Origin: Oceanospirillum sediminis
GTDB taxonomy: Bacteria > Pseudomonadota > Gammaproteobacteria > Pseudomonadales > Halomonadaceae
DNA: 64,000 bases
Direction: 5' to 3'
NCBI RefSeq assembly: GCF_014164585.1
Contig: NZ_JACJFM010000003.1
Location: 162,397 to 226,396, forward strand
Under the pieces are notes generated by a model, which saw only the letters and a list, made by a program, of their open reading frames with translations, ran no database searches and was not told where the DNA came from. Shown here piece by piece: positions 10,524 to 20,700 of this stretch; position 1 is the first letter of the stretch, and each line of letters starts with the position of its first letter. The position numbers and the translations under genes are program-made.

Positions 10524-10823
10524 ATGCAATTAAACATTACTGGTCAACACCTTGAGCTTACTGATTCACTGCGTGATTATGTTTCAAGTAAAGTTAGCCG
10601 TTTAGAGCGTCACGTCGATAACATCACCAATGTTCAGGTCACACTGAAAGTAGAAAAAGAGCGTCAGATTGCAGAGATCACCCTGCACGTAGCTGGAGCA
10701 GATTTACATGCGACAGCGGAAGCTGAGGATATGTATGCATCGATTGATGCGTTGATCGATAAAATGGATCGTCAGTTAATTAAGCACAAAGAAAAAGCTC
10801 AGGCCCGTAAACAGGGTGCTTAA
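10524..10823 (+). CDS. hpf: Ribosome hibernation promoting factor, short form
   Basis: HPF binds the 30S decoding region in stationary phase and promotes 100S ribosome dimers. The 99-residue product (MQLNITGQHLELTDSLRDYV) has the S30AE/YfiA beta-alpha-beta-beta-beta-alpha fold and ends after the second helix with a basic tail, so it is the short form without the C-terminal dimerisation domain. AAGGAG lies about 6 nt before the ATG. In the conserved rpoN cluster it was earlier called a sigma-54 modulation protein. Confidence 0.96.
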   Translation: MQLNITGQHLELTDSLRDYVSSKVSRLERHVDNITNVQVTLKVEKERQIAEITLHVAGADLHATAEAEDMYASIDALIDKMDRQLIKHKEKAQARKQGA

Positions 10824-10854
10824 CCCTTCACTATCGAGCATTATTGATATCCCC

Positions 10855-11301
10855 ATGCCTCTCAATTCTGTTCTTACTCCCCTGCGAACCCTGGATGGGG
10901 TTCCCGGGGGAAGTAAAAAAAGACTCCTCGAATTTTTCAGTAAATTTATTTCTCAGCAGATTCCGGCTCTGGAAAGCAATGAAGTTTTTGATAAACTGAT
11001 TGCCAGAGAGCGCCTGGGCAGTACAGGAATAGGCGAAGGTATTGCCGTTCCTCACTGCCGAATCAGTAACTGCAGTGAAAGTGTCGGTACTTTTATCCGG
11101 CTGAAAGATAAAATTGACTTTGATGCTATTGATGGTAAACCCGTTGATATGATGTTTATCCTGCTGGTACCGGAAGAAGCTAACGATGAGCATCTGAACC
11201 TGTTATCATCTCTGGCAGAAAAGTTTGCTGACCCTGAGTTCTGCCGCAAGTTGCGCTCTGCACCTGGTTCTGAAGAACTGTATCAGCTCTGGGTTCAGTA
11301 G
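10855..11301 (+). CDS. ptsN: PtsN, nitrogen-PTS EIIA component
   Basis: PtsN (EIIA-Ntr) accepts phosphate from NPr and acts as a regulator of potassium, nitrogen and envelope functions rather than in sugar transport. The 148-residue product from ATG 10855 (MPLNSVLTPLRTLDGVPGGS) matches the usual start region; a GTG at 10816 overlapping hpf would add 13 residues without family support. The ATG has no clear Shine-Dalgarno, so coupling to hpf is possible. The phospho-acceptor His is in GIGEGIAVPHCRI, following the family motif ARERLGSTG. Confidence 0.94.
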   Translation: MPLNSVLTPLRTLDGVPGGSKKRLLEFFSKFISQQIPALESNEVFDKLIARERLGSTGIGEGIAVPHCRISNCSESVGTFIRLKDKIDFDAIDGKPVDMMFILLVPEEANDEHLNLLSSLAEKFADPEFCRKLRSAPGSEELYQLWVQ

Positions 11302-11332
11302 TTCCGGTCTAGGATTATCAGCAGGGAATATA

Positions 11333-12196
11333 ATGATGCAATTGGTGGTTATCAGTGGGCGTTCTGGTGCTGGCAAAAGTGTCGCGCTGCATGTTCTGGA
11401 GGATCTTGGCTTTTTTGCCATTGATAATCTTCCCATTGGCCTGTTAAGCCAGTTGCCAGATCATCTGCCTGAAAATAATACGCGTATTGCGGTCAGCATT
11501 GATGCCCGTAATATTGTTACGGATCCGGGAGGGATCCAGCCCCATCTGATGGCTTTAAAGTCCGATGGTGTTAATGCCAGCATCATTTATCTTGATTCTG
11601 ATCAGGCTACTCTGATCGATCGCTTTAATGCGACTCGCCGCAAACACCCGCTGTCTTCTGATAAAATTTCGCTGGCCGAAGCCATTGAAAATGAAGCCTG
11701 CCTGCTGGAGAGTGTTGCAGAGCAGGCTGACCTTCGAATTGATACCAGCAATCTGAGTATTTATGACCTGCGAGATATTATTAAGCAGCAGCTTCAGTCC
11801 AGCCCGCAGAAAGAAGTCGCTATTCAATTCCAGTCTTTTGGTTTTAAACGGGGTGCTCCAAGGGATTGCGACTTCCTGTTTGATGTCCGGTGTTTACCAA
11901 ATCCTTACTGGGAAGCACATCTGCGCAGCTTTACTGGCCAGGATCAGGAAGTGATTGAGTTTCTGGAACAGGATTTCAGTGTGCGTGCCATGCTGTCAGA
12001 TATATCCGGTTTTCTCGATAAGTGGTTCCCCTCCATCATTGCCAGCAGCAGAAACTACATTACGGTAGGTGTAGGTTGCACAGGGGGACAGCATCGGTCG
12101 GTATATATTGCTGATCACCTTGCTGAGAAGTTCCGGCATCAGTATCCGCAAACGCTGGTGCGGCACAGAGATCTCAGGCTGGCAAATAAGGAATAG
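11333..12196 (+). CDS. rapZ: RNase adapter protein RapZ
   Basis: RapZ binds GlcN6P and small RNAs and guides RNase E to GlmZ in enterobacteria, tuning amino-sugar supply. I use ATG 11333 (a second ATG follows at 11336) after GCAGGGA; a longer in-frame reading from 11225 overlaps ptsN and is rejected. The 287-residue product has a P-loop VVISGRSGAGKSVAL, the SFGFKRG(A)P region, DVRCLPNPY and the C-terminal GCTGGQHRSVYI motif of the family. It sits between ptsN and ptsO, the standard order. Whether GlmZ-like RNAs exist here cannot be seen. Confidence 0.96.
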   Translation: MMQLVVISGRSGAGKSVALHVLEDLGFFAIDNLPIGLLSQLPDHLPENNTRIAVSIDARNIVTDPGGIQPHLMALKSDGVNASIIYLDSDQATLIDRFNATRRKHPLSSDKISLAEAIENEACLLESVAEQADLRIDTSNLSIYDLRDIIKQQLQSSPQKEVAIQFQSFGFKRGAPRDCDFLFDVRCLPNPYWEAHLRSFTGQDQEVIEFLEQDFSVRAMLSDISGFLDKWFPSIIASSRNYITVGVGCTGGQHRSVYIADHLAEKFRHQYPQTLVRHRDLRLANKE

Positions 12197-12199
12197 TAT

Positions 12200-12472
12200 A
12201 TGTTAAGTCTGAAAGTAACTGTGACCAATGCGAAAGGTTTTCACCTTCGGCCGGCCTCAAAACTGGTTGAAGTTGCCGGACGTTACCCGGATGCCTGTGC
12301 CCAGCTGGTTCATCCAGAAAGGGGTAATAAAGCGGATTGCCGCAACATGATGGCTCTGATGATGATGAGTTGTCCTATGGGGACAGAGCTAGGGCTTGAG
12401 ATTGAAGGGGAGCAGGCTCAGGCTCTGGCTGACGCTATCCAGGCGCTTTTTAATTCTGGCTTTGGTGACTGA
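12200..12472 (+). CDS. ptsO: NPr, HPr-like phosphocarrier of the nitrogen PTS
   Basis: NPr passes phosphate from EI-Ntr (PtsP, not in this window) to PtsN. The 90-residue HPr-fold protein has the active His in KGFHLRPASKLVEVA near residue 15 and the regulatory-site region NMMALMMMSCPMG near residue 46, where the usual HPr Ser-46 context is changed, as in NPr proteins. It starts 4 bp after rapZ and ends the rpoN operon. No terminator hairpin was obvious in the 180 bp before mgtE. Confidence 0.95.
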   Translation: MLSLKVTVTNAKGFHLRPASKLVEVAGRYPDACAQLVHPERGNKADCRNMMALMMMSCPMGTELGLEIEGEQAQALADAIQALFNSGFGD

Positions 12473-12652
12473 TTCCTTGCTGCTACAACGCTTTTCTATT
12501 TTGTCCACCGTTTGATCTACTCCTTATTTCCCCTGCCATTCAGAGAAAAATCCAGTTATTATCGCAACATACGCCACTCATTACCCTTTGAGCGATTGTA
12601 TCGTCTTGCTTTTTAAGCCGTGAAGATCACTCTGTATTATTGAGCAATTGAT

Positions 12653-14011
12653 ATGGCCAGCGATAACCAGGATACCTCACCTCTTATTGAACGATTGAAT
12701 GATGCAATGGATTCAGGGGCTTTTGCTCAGGTCCGGCGTATGATCAATCGCGGATTGCCGCCGCAGGATGTGGCCCATTTGCTTGAATCGTCGCCTCCTA
12801 AAGAGCGGGATTTGCTATGGCAGATGATTGATCCGGAGCTGCAGGGTGATGTGCTTCAGTACCTCAGCGATGATATTCAGATGATTTATCTGAAGCGAAT
12901 GAACCCGGAAGAGTTCCTGACAGCTACAGAAGGTCTGGAAACCGATGATATTGCCGACCTGCTACAGCAGTTACCGGATACCATTATTCAGGAAGTACTG
13001 GTATCAATGGATGCCCAGGACCGGCACAGGGTAGAGGCTGTCCTGTCTTATCCGGAGGATACTGCGGGTGGCCTGATGAACACGGATACGATTACGATCC
13101 GTGCAGACATCACCATTGATGTGGTTATGCGTTATCTGCGCCGTCACCAGAGCTTACCCGAGTCGACGGACTCTCTGCTGGTGGTCAGTCGTAAGGATCA
13201 TTTTATTGGTGTGCTTCCGATTACCCGGATGCTGGTGTCCGACCCGAACATCACGGTCAGGGAAGTGATGGATACGGACTGTATTGTTATCAAGGCCGAT
13301 ATGCCAGATAGTGAAGTCGCCAATCTGTTTGAAAAATTCGATCTTATTTCTGCTCCGGTAGTGGATGATGATGATACTCTGCTTGGACGTATTACCATTG
13401 ATGACGTGGTTGATGTTATCAGGGAGGACGCTGATCACTCTCTGATGAGCATGGCAGGTCTGGATGAGGATGAGGACACTTTCTCTCCCGTGCTTCTGAC
13501 AGCGCGTCGCAGGGCTGTATGGTTGGGTATTAATTTGCTGACTGCATTTCTGGCCTCAGCTGTTATTGGTATTTTTGATGAAACCATTGAGAAAGTCGTA
13601 GCATTGGCAGTATTGATGCCTATTGTAGCCAGTATGGGGGGGATTGCCGGTAGTCAGACTCTGACGGTTGTGATTCGTGGGATGGCGCTTGGGCATATCT
13701 CATCCAGTAATACCCCCTGGCTTTTGAACAGGGAACTGATTGTCGGCGTGATCAATGGTACTTTGTGGGCCGTGGTTGTTGCCGGTGTCGCTGTGCTCTG
13801 GTTCAATGATCTGACTCTGGGCTTTATTATTGGCGCTGCTATCGTGATTAATCTGATCGTGGCAGTACTGGCAGGTGCAGCCTTACCTCTGATTCTGAAA
13901 TGGATGAAGATTGATCCGGCCCTGGCGGGCAGTGTGCTGCTGACGACGGTAACAGATGTGATTGGTTTTATGGCGTTTCTCGGACTGGCAACGGTCTTTT
14001 ATCTGTCCTGA
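12653..14011 (+). CDS. mgtE: MgtE-family magnesium transporter
   Basis: MgtE is a Mg2+-gated Mg2+ channel/transporter of the inner membrane. The 452-residue product has the cytoplasmic MgtE N domain (residues about 30-130, superhelical EFLTATEGLETDDIADLL), tandem CBS domains (about 135-255) and five C-terminal helices from residue about 285, with PIVASMGGIAGSQTLTVVIR and the pore-region Asp in TTVTDVIGF. It stands alone, with 180 bp upstream where I see no Mg-riboswitch-like structure I could defend, and ends at a strong convergent terminator. Confidence 0.95.
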   Translation: MASDNQDTSPLIERLNDAMDSGAFAQVRRMINRGLPPQDVAHLLESSPPKERDLLWQMIDPELQGDVLQYLSDDIQMIYLKRMNPEEFLTATEGLETDDIADLLQQLPDTIIQEVLVSMDAQDRHRVEAVLSYPEDTAGGLMNTDTITIRADITIDVVMRYLRRHQSLPESTDSLLVVSRKDHFIGVLPITRMLVSDPNITVREVMDTDCIVIKADMPDSEVANLFEKFDLISAPVVDDDDTLLGRITIDDVVDVIREDADHSLMSMAGLDEDEDTFSPVLLTARRRAVWLGINLLTAFLASAVIGIFDETIEKVVALAVLMPIVASMGGIAGSQTLTVVIRGMALGHISSSNTPWLLNRELIVGVINGTLWAVVVAGVAVLWFNDLTLGFIIGAAIVINLIVAVLAGAALPLILKWMKIDPALAGSVLLTTVTDVIGFMAFLGLATVFYLS

Positions 14012-14111
14012 GTTGTCCCGGTCTTAATGCCTGTGAGCTGGTTATTCCATCGGGATGTTCTTCTGTATAACGATAAATGCTTATATTAAATGTTGTTAGT
14101 GCAACAATAAG

Positions 14112-14142
14112 AAAGAGCTGAACCTGAATGTTCAGCTCTTTT
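14112..14142. terminator. Bidirectional rho-independent terminator between mgtE and pmbA
   Basis: A perfect 12-bp stem, AAAGAGCTGAAC (14112-14123) with GTTCAGCTCTTT (14130-14141), encloses a 6-nt loop. A/T stretches on both sides make it usable for mgtE (plus) and pmbA (minus), whose 3' ends converge here. Confidence 0.9.
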
Positions 14143-14163
14143 GATTATAAGAGAGTCAGAGGC

Positions 14164-15519
14164 TTAACTGCCTGCCAAAGACATCTGCTCTATCAGAATA
14201 GACCCTGTATGGGTATTTCCCCGAGTGTCAATATCGGTACCAATAGCCTGGATCTTTCTGAACATATCATTCAGATTACCGGCAATCGTAATTTCATGTA
14301 CCGGATACTGAATCACTCCATTTTCTACCCAGAAGCCTGCAGCACCTCTGGAATAATCACCAGTGACCATATTGACTCCTTGTCCCATCAGCTCTGTGAC
14401 AAGAAGACCTGTATCCATTTTTTTTAGTAACTGTGCAAAATCTTCGCCGGTTGTACTGACTTTAAGGTTACGGGCTCCGCCTGCATTTGCGGTCGTTTCC
14501 AATCCTAATTTGCGGGCAGAATAACTACCCAGCAGATAACTGCTCAGTACCCCCTGATTAACAAAAGTATTATCCCTGGTGGCAACGCCTTCACGGTCGA
14601 AAGGTGAACTGGAAACACCGGCTTTAAGGCCCGGTTGTTCGCTGATTGACAGAAAATCAGGCATTACCTGTTCCCCCAGCTTATCTTTCAGGAAAGATGC
14701 ATTGCGGTACAGGCTACCACCACTGATTGCTCCCATCAGGTGACCGATCAGGCCAGACGCGACCTCTGCTGCAAAGAGGACAGGGACTTTCCGAGTCGAA
14801 ATTTTCTGAGGGTTCAGTCTGGCCAGTACTCTTTCTGCTGCTTTTTTGCCGATAGCTTCAGGGGGCATCAGATTAGACCATTGACGCTGGCTGTCATACC
14901 AGTAGTCCCGCTGCATATTGTCACCAGAACCAGCAATTAACACACAGCTTGATGAATAATTGGTGCCGGAGAGCATGCCGGAAAAGCCATGACTGTTGGC
15001 ATAAACCATGACTCTTTCACCGCTATAAAGCCCTGCACCATCTGAATTGGTAATATGCTGATCGGACCGGCCTGCATTTTCACATAGCAGAGCCTGTTCT
15101 GTCAGAGTATCCACTGAAAGAGATTGTGGGTAATACAGCTCCGGGTCCTGCCAGTCTTTTGCCATAAGCCCGGCATCAGCCAGTCCGGCAAATTCATCTT
15201 CTGCCGTATGGTCAGCAAAGGCCAACGCCATGTCGACAGCGTTATTCAGTGCTTTTTCTGTCAGATCGGTTACCGATACATGACCTTTCTTTTTGCCCCG
15301 GTATAGCGTCAGGGAGACACTCTGGTCCTGATTGAATTCAACGGTCTCTACCTCTCCCATGCGAGCATTAACAGACAGACCGCTGCTACCGGATACTGAT
15401 ACTTCTGCAGCACTTGCTCCGAGACTTCTGGCTCGTTCCAGCACCTGTTGTGCACATTCAGGTAACTGAGCGCGCCAGCTGTTCATCTGTTCTGTGTAGT
15501 GTTCTTCCTGCTGAGACAT
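14164..15519 (-). CDS. pmbA: PmbA (TldE), subunit of the TldD/TldE metalloprotease
   Basis: PmbA/TldE pairs with TldD in a heterodimeric metallopeptidase that processes unfolded peptides (microcin B17 maturation and CcdA decay in E. coli). The 451-residue product has the U62 family N-terminal region (SGLSVNARMGEVETVEFNQD), SSPFDREGVATRDN and the C-terminal GDYSRGAAGFWVENG motif. TldE subunits lack the zinc HExxxH motif, and none is visible here; tldD nearby supplies it. Divergent from yjgA across 89 bp. Confidence 0.95.
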   Translation of the reverse strand: MSQQEEHYTEQMNSWRAQLPECAQQVLERARSLGASAAEVSVSGSSGLSVNARMGEVETVEFNQDQSVSLTLYRGKKKGHVSVTDLTEKALNNAVDMALAFADHTAEDEFAGLADAGLMAKDWQDPELYYPQSLSVDTLTEQALLCENAGRSDQHITNSDGAGLYSGERVMVYANSHGFSGMLSGTNYSSSCVLIAGSGDNMQRDYWYDSQRQWSNLMPPEAIGKKAAERVLARLNPQKISTRKVPVLFAAEVASGLIGHLMGAISGGSLYRNASFLKDKLGEQVMPDFLSISEQPGLKAGVSSSPFDREGVATRDNTFVNQGVLSSYLLGSYSARKLGLETTANAGGARNLKVSTTGEDFAQLLKKMDTGLLVTELMGQGVNMVTGDYSRGAAGFWVENGVIQYPVHEITIAGNLNDMFRKIQAIGTDIDTRGNTHTGSILIEQMSLAGS

Positions 15520-15608
15520 ATGTTTCTACCTGATCATTGCTGTAGCCTCGGTCATAATACCCATCTGTGTTAAACTTGTGTTATCTGATAACTGTACAAG
15601 TGAGTGAT

Positions 15609-16124
15609 ATGAGCGAAGAAATATTTGACGAATATGAGGAATACGAAGAAGGTCCCAGTAAGACTCAGATAAAAAGAGAGATGCAGGCTCTTCAGGATAT
15701 GGGGAAGAAGATTCTGGGTCTGTCTGCCGATCAGCAAAAGCAGCTGCCTCTGTCTGATGATATGTATGCGGCGATTGATGAGTACCGTCGTATTCGCTCT
15801 CATGAAGCCCAGCGTCGCCACCTTCAGTATGTAGGTAAGGTGATGCGCAGGGAGGATGTTGATGCCATTTCAGAGAAACTGGCATTGTTTGACACCACCA
15901 GTGATGCTTATAACAGACAATTCCATAAGCTTGAGCACTGGCGGGATCGGTTGGTTGCTGAGGGTGATAAGGCCCTGAATGAGCTGATGGCTGAAAAACC
16001 AGATGCTGATCGACAGTCTTTGCGTCAGTTAATCCGAACTGCTCAGAAAGAGCAAAGCCAGAACAAGCCACCAGCTGCGGCACGTAAGATCTTTCGAAAA
16101 CTACGTGAAATCTACGACCTGTAA
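15609..16124 (+). CDS. yjgA: YjgA/DarP, ribosome biogenesis protein
   Basis: YjgA (DarP) associates with late 50S precursors and helps peptidyl-transferase-centre assembly. I use ATG 15609 (MSEEIFDEYEEYEEGPSKTQ) after AAGTGAG; an upstream in-frame start adds 14 residues without support. The 171-residue product has the acidic N-terminus followed by basic helices typical of DUF615: RHLQYVGKVMRREDVDAI and C-terminal PPAAARKIFRKLRE. In many gammaproteobacteria it lies beside pmbA/tldD, as here. A long minus-strand open frame over this gene is its shadow. Confidence 0.93.
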   Translation: MSEEIFDEYEEYEEGPSKTQIKREMQALQDMGKKILGLSADQQKQLPLSDDMYAAIDEYRRIRSHEAQRRHLQYVGKVMRREDVDAISEKLALFDTTSDAYNRQFHKLEHWRDRLVAEGDKALNELMAEKPDADRQSLRQLIRTAQKEQSQNKPPAAARKIFRKLREIYDL

Positions 16125-16209
16125 GTGAACTGTTCTCAGCCTTGTTCCCGGATGCCTGTATAGTGACAGATAAATATAGTCTGTTACCTGTAATCGAAGA
16201 ACATGCCGG

Positions 16210-16229
16210 AGCCTGATCCCTATCAGGCT
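16210..16229. terminator. Hairpin between convergent yjgA and tldD, possible terminator
   Basis: AGCCTGAT (16210-16217) and ATCAGGCT (16222-16229) form a perfect 8-bp stem with a 4-nt loop in the 186-bp space between two convergent genes. There is no T-run, so an intrinsic terminator is only possible. Confidence 0.4.
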
Positions 16230-16310
16230 GCGGCTGCCTTCCAGGCTGAATTTGACAGCCCGTCAGAGGGTGATAGCCGGGTTTATCCGGGCCAGTCAGC
16301 ATCCGGTTCA

Positions 16311-17744
16311 TTACTGACCTGTTCCACCAACAGTCAGTTCATCGATTTTCAGAGAGGGCTGCCCTACGCCAACCGGAACACTCTGGCCATCTTTGCCGCA
16401 GACACCCACGCCATCATCCAGCTTCAGGTCGTTGCCAACCATGGATACTTTCTGCATGGTTTCCGGACCATTGCCAATCAGAGTTGCACCTTTGACCGGG
16501 GCGGTTATTCTACCGTCTTCAATCAGGTAGGCCTCATTGGCTGAAAACACAAACTTACCTGAAGTGATATCGACCTGGCCACCACCAAAGTTAACAGCAT
16601 AAATTCCATGTTTAACGCTGGAAATCAGCTCTTCCGGGCTATGCTCACCTGGCAGCATATAGGTATTGGTCATACGAGGCATTGGCAGATGAGCGAACGA
16701 CTCCCGTCGTCCATTGCCTGTTGGGGTATGTCCCATCAGGCGGGCGTTCATTTTATCCTGCATATAGCCCACCAGATGGCCCTCTTCAATCAGTGTTGTA
16801 CACTGAGTCGGTGTGCCTTCATCATCAACAGACAGAGAGCCCCGGCGGTCGGTTAGAGTGCCATCATCAACGATAGTACACAGGGACGAAGCAACCTGTT
16901 CTCCGATTCGCCCGGAGAAGGCCGAACTGCCTTTGCGGTTGAAATCACCCTCCAGACCATGACCTACCGCTTCATGCAGCAATACGCCCGGCCAGCCTGC
17001 CCCTAGCACAACAGGCATATTGCCAGCAGGCGCTTCAATGGCCTCCAGGTTAACAAGCGCCTGACGAACAGCTTCTTTGGCAACAGACTCGGCAAGGTTT
17101 TTGTCCAGCAGTGTTTTCAGTGAGTAGCGACCGCCTGCACCAGCACTGCCTCGTTCACGACGTCCGTTCTGTTCAGCAATGACACTGACATTAATACGTA
17201 CCAAAGGGCGAATGTCTGCTGCCAGAGTGCCATCAGAGGCCATGACCATCACCTGCTCAAAATTGCCGGACAGGGACGCTGTGACTTCTTTTACTCTGGA
17301 GTCTGCTGCCCGGGCAATTGCATCAGCTTGTTGTAATATGGCCAGCTTTTCATCCGCTGATAGAGCCAGAATAGGATTGTCAGCCTGATAAAGAGGGGAA
17401 AAGGTGGTTTTTTTCATGGCCTGTACGCTGCGGGACTCTCCTTGACGTACAATACTTCTGGCAGCCGTTGCTGCCTGTTCAATGGCCAGAGCGGTAATAT
17501 CACCGCTATAGGAAAAGCCGGTTTTTTCACCAGACAGGGCACGAATACCTACCCCGCGATCAGCACTGTAGGCGGCATCCTTGACTATACCTTCCTCCAG
17601 TACCCAGCTTTCATTCATTGATTGCTGAAAATACAGGTCAGCATAATCAATTCCCGGTCCCATCGCCTTTGCCAGTAATGTTTCTGACTGTTCAAGGCTA
17701 AGATCGCCGGGGAGTAACAGTTCCCGGGAAACCTGTTCAATCAT
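16311..17744 (-). CDS. tldD: TldD, zinc metalloprotease subunit
   Basis: TldD is the catalytic partner of PmbA/TldE. The 477-residue product keeps the zinc-binding motif in [13 protein letters not shown] (HExxxH) near residue 258 and the [19 protein letters not shown] and [14 protein letters not shown] segments that shape the active site. Start ATG 17744 is 21 bp after the yhdP stop, so yhdP-tldD is probably one transcript. Its 3' end converges on yjgA. Confidence 0.97.
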   Translation of the reverse strand: MIEQVSRELLLPGDLSLEQSETLLAKAMGPGIDYADLYFQQSMNESWVLEEGIVKDAAYSADRGVGIRALSGEKTGFSYSGDITALAIEQAATAARSIVRQGESRSVQAMKKTTFSPLYQADNPILALSADEKLAILQQADAIARAADSRVKEVTASLSGNFEQVMVMASDGTLAADIRPLVRINVSVIAEQNGRRERGSAGAGGRYSLKTLLDKNLAESVAKEAVRQALVNLEAIEAPAGNMPVVLGAGWPGVLLHEAVGHGLEGDFNRKGSSAFSGRIGEQVASSLCTIVDDGTLTDRRGSLSVDDEGTPTQCTTLIEEGHLVGYMQDKMNARLMGHTPTGNGRRESFAHLPMPRMTNTYMLPGEHSPEELISSVKHGIYAVNFGGGQVDITSGKFVFSANEAYLIEDGRITAPVKGATLIGNGPETMQKVSMVGNDLKLDDGVGVCGKDGQSVPVGVGQPSLKIDELTVGGTGQ

Positions 17745-17765
17745 AATTATTCTCTAAGTGTCAGG

Positions 17766-20700
17766 CTAAAACACACGTTTTAGCTCAATTTCAGGATCTC
17801 CCCAGGCGCCTTTGACGTCATATCGGGCCCGGGTAACTTTATCGAATAAATTGCCCAGAATTTTCTGTGCAATATAAATGGTTCCACCTACCTGAGGCGC
17901 ACCGGCCAGAAAAGCGGCCAGAGGCAGAGTTTCTGCAACAGGTAAAGTGACTATCAGTTCCTGATTCAGGGTTTCCTGAACAAAATCAATATCTCCGGAT
18001 ATTTCAAATTTGGTGGCAGAACCATCAACTTTCAGGGGTTCAGACAATGTACCCTGTCCATTGAGTATAGATAATTTACCTGTGACTTTATCATAAGAGA
18101 GACCTTTACCGGCAATATCAGAAAAATCGAGTTGTAAGCGCCGGATCAGCTCTCCAAAGTTAAACAGAGAAATCAGTTTCAGTGCCGGAGCAGAGTCGAC
18201 CTGCTTAAACTCACCTTTTCCAAGCGCCAGGCTCGCCCGGCCTGACAGGGTGGTAGCAGAGAAGTCATGGGGATAGCCTAACCAGTTCAGTCTGGCGCTG
18301 ATATCTGCTTGCTTGCTGCTCAGCATAGGTTTGATTGCAAAAGCCTGTTGTGCGTGTGCCAGATTCTGCCCGAAGATCCGGATACTGGCTTCAGATTGAA
18401 CGGGCTTTCCCTGTTGTTCGGGCAGTTTCCAGTTCAGGACTCCGGTATAGGTAACCGAGTTTTGCTTCATCTGGTTCAGAGTCAGTGTTTTTTCTCTTCC
18501 CTGGTCCTTGAAGGACAGGGCCAGATCTTCAGCGATGATTTTGTTATAACGCAGATCTTTGATTCTGAGGTTTATTGCTGGCAGGTCAGATGACAGTACA
18601 TCATCCAGGGCTGTATTTCTGCCCTGATTATCCGGTTGTTCCGGAAGCAGGGTATCTGGTAACACCAGTAAATCAGGCACTTCCTGAAGATCTGTTTGCT
18701 TCTGATAAATCAGAGTATCCAGATTGACTACCAGGTTATCGCGGGTCAGATGAGCCGCTCCCTGCAATTGAGGGCTGGCAAAATTCAGGCTGACTTCTCC
18801 GTGCCGTTGCTCAGCATCCAGTACCAGATCATCAAAATGAATGCTGCCATAGCTGATTCTGTCAGTTTCCAGGTGAAAGCGATTTGCTCCGGTTTCACTA
18901 TTTTGTTCATTCTGAGCCTGTGTTTCAGTCATGGGGGAGCCATTGATAGCGGGCATTGCTCCTTGCCCGGATAAGGTAACTGATTCCACCAGGGCATGTC
19001 TGGCCTGTTCTTTTCTGGCAAATGCGACCCAGGGTTCAAGTGCCAGTGTTTGTTGATGGAAAATGATATCGCTGCGTCCGGTCAGCTGTTCTGGGAACGC
19101 AGTCACTACGGGTATATCTCCCAGCCAGATATTGGTGGCATAACCGGATTGCCCTGTACCGCTTTTCCAGATGCCTTTGGCCTGAATGGCTTTGCCTGTA
19201 CTGACCTGGAATCGATTCATGGTATCTGAAAAACTCATGTTCAGTTCCAGTGGTGATTGTTGCTGAATCGGTTTACCAAAAGGGGCAGGTAAATCAATAC
19301 TTACTCCCTGAAGATCACTGGTCAGGGAAAGCTGACTGATCGTATCAAGCCTGAGATCAAAGCCATACCGGGCGATACCGGATAACCAGGAGGAAAACGG
19401 CATGGGTTGCCATTCATTCAGTGCTTTAACCGGTACTTCTCCGGAGCCTTTAATCAGTACACTGCCATCCTGTATATCGGTACTGATGCTGAATGCTGTC
19501 GCGCCATCCAGAAAGTGAGCTTGCCCTTTATCAACCGATAGCCCCTTATCCAGATTGTAAACGACATTACCCCGGATATTTTCCAGTGGCGTGCCCAGCT
19601 CCGGGATTTCAAGTGTATTGCCTGACGTGCGTACAAGTATCTGCCCTTTGCCTGGTCTATTATCGATAGGAAAATCCAGACGGGTGCTGATATCCAGAGC
19701 ATTTCCACCCAGTTTCCAGCCCAGCAGGCTTTCTGGGATGAGCTTATTTAACGGTGTGTCGGTAAATACTTTCCAGCCTTTCTCGGGTGATATACTGCCA
19801 TCAAGCGCCAGCAGAATACGGCTGCCAATAGCATCATCAATCAGACTGATATTGCCAGTGATATCGTTATTCCCAAGATAGCTGCCTGACAACAGCTGAG
19901 CTTTCATTTCAGTGCCATCAACCCGCAGATGAGTTCTGATATTTTGTGCGGTAGGCCAGTCCGGAAGAAAAGCCAGTTCCCCCTTATCGATATTCAGCAT
20001 TAACTGAGTCGACATCTCTCTTTCCGGGTTAATCGCATTGAGCATCAGGCTGCCGTCATAGATAAAGCCTCCTTCATCAACCCTGGCTGTTTTGACGGCT
20101 TTGCTCAACCACTCGGTCAGTTCAGGATTCACGACCTTGCCTGGCACCAGAGTCATTCCGAACTCTTTTTCCAGATCCGTGACACCTACATTCAGATAAA
20201 ACAGGTCATGCTCGGGATTCTGATGAACCAGTACATCAAATTCTCCAGCGACATGAGTACTACCTCGTTTTAGTTCCAGGTGCTGACCGTATACCCTGAT
20301 TTTATCGGTAATCACCCAGTCAATGCGCCCTTGTGCCTGCTCAAACTCCCATCCCTGGTCATAGAGTACCGGGAACCCCATATGAAACTGCTCCGAGGTA
20401 AATCGTATATAACCCTTATTAGCATCAGTTTCGAGATAACCGTCAATATTCTCCAGCACAGGTGCGCCATAATAGGCCTGGACACTGACTTTGCTGAGTT
20501 CTGTTGCTATAGAGAAGCCTTCTGTCTCAGACAGTGTCGCAGACAGATTTTTCAATTCACCGGATGGCTTTAGTCGGCGCAAGGCATCTATAGCATCTGC
20601 GGGTAAGTCAAACTGTGTCATGACCTGTGATAGGGATTCCAGGTTGAGACTGGCTAGCAGTAATTGCCAGTCCTGATCATTCAGGTTTCTTTTCACGATC

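Noticed and set aside
15526-16311. 261-residue minus-strand open frame
   Set aside because: It lies over yjgA, whose frame has clear family motifs, and its own translation is low-complexity without any family pattern.
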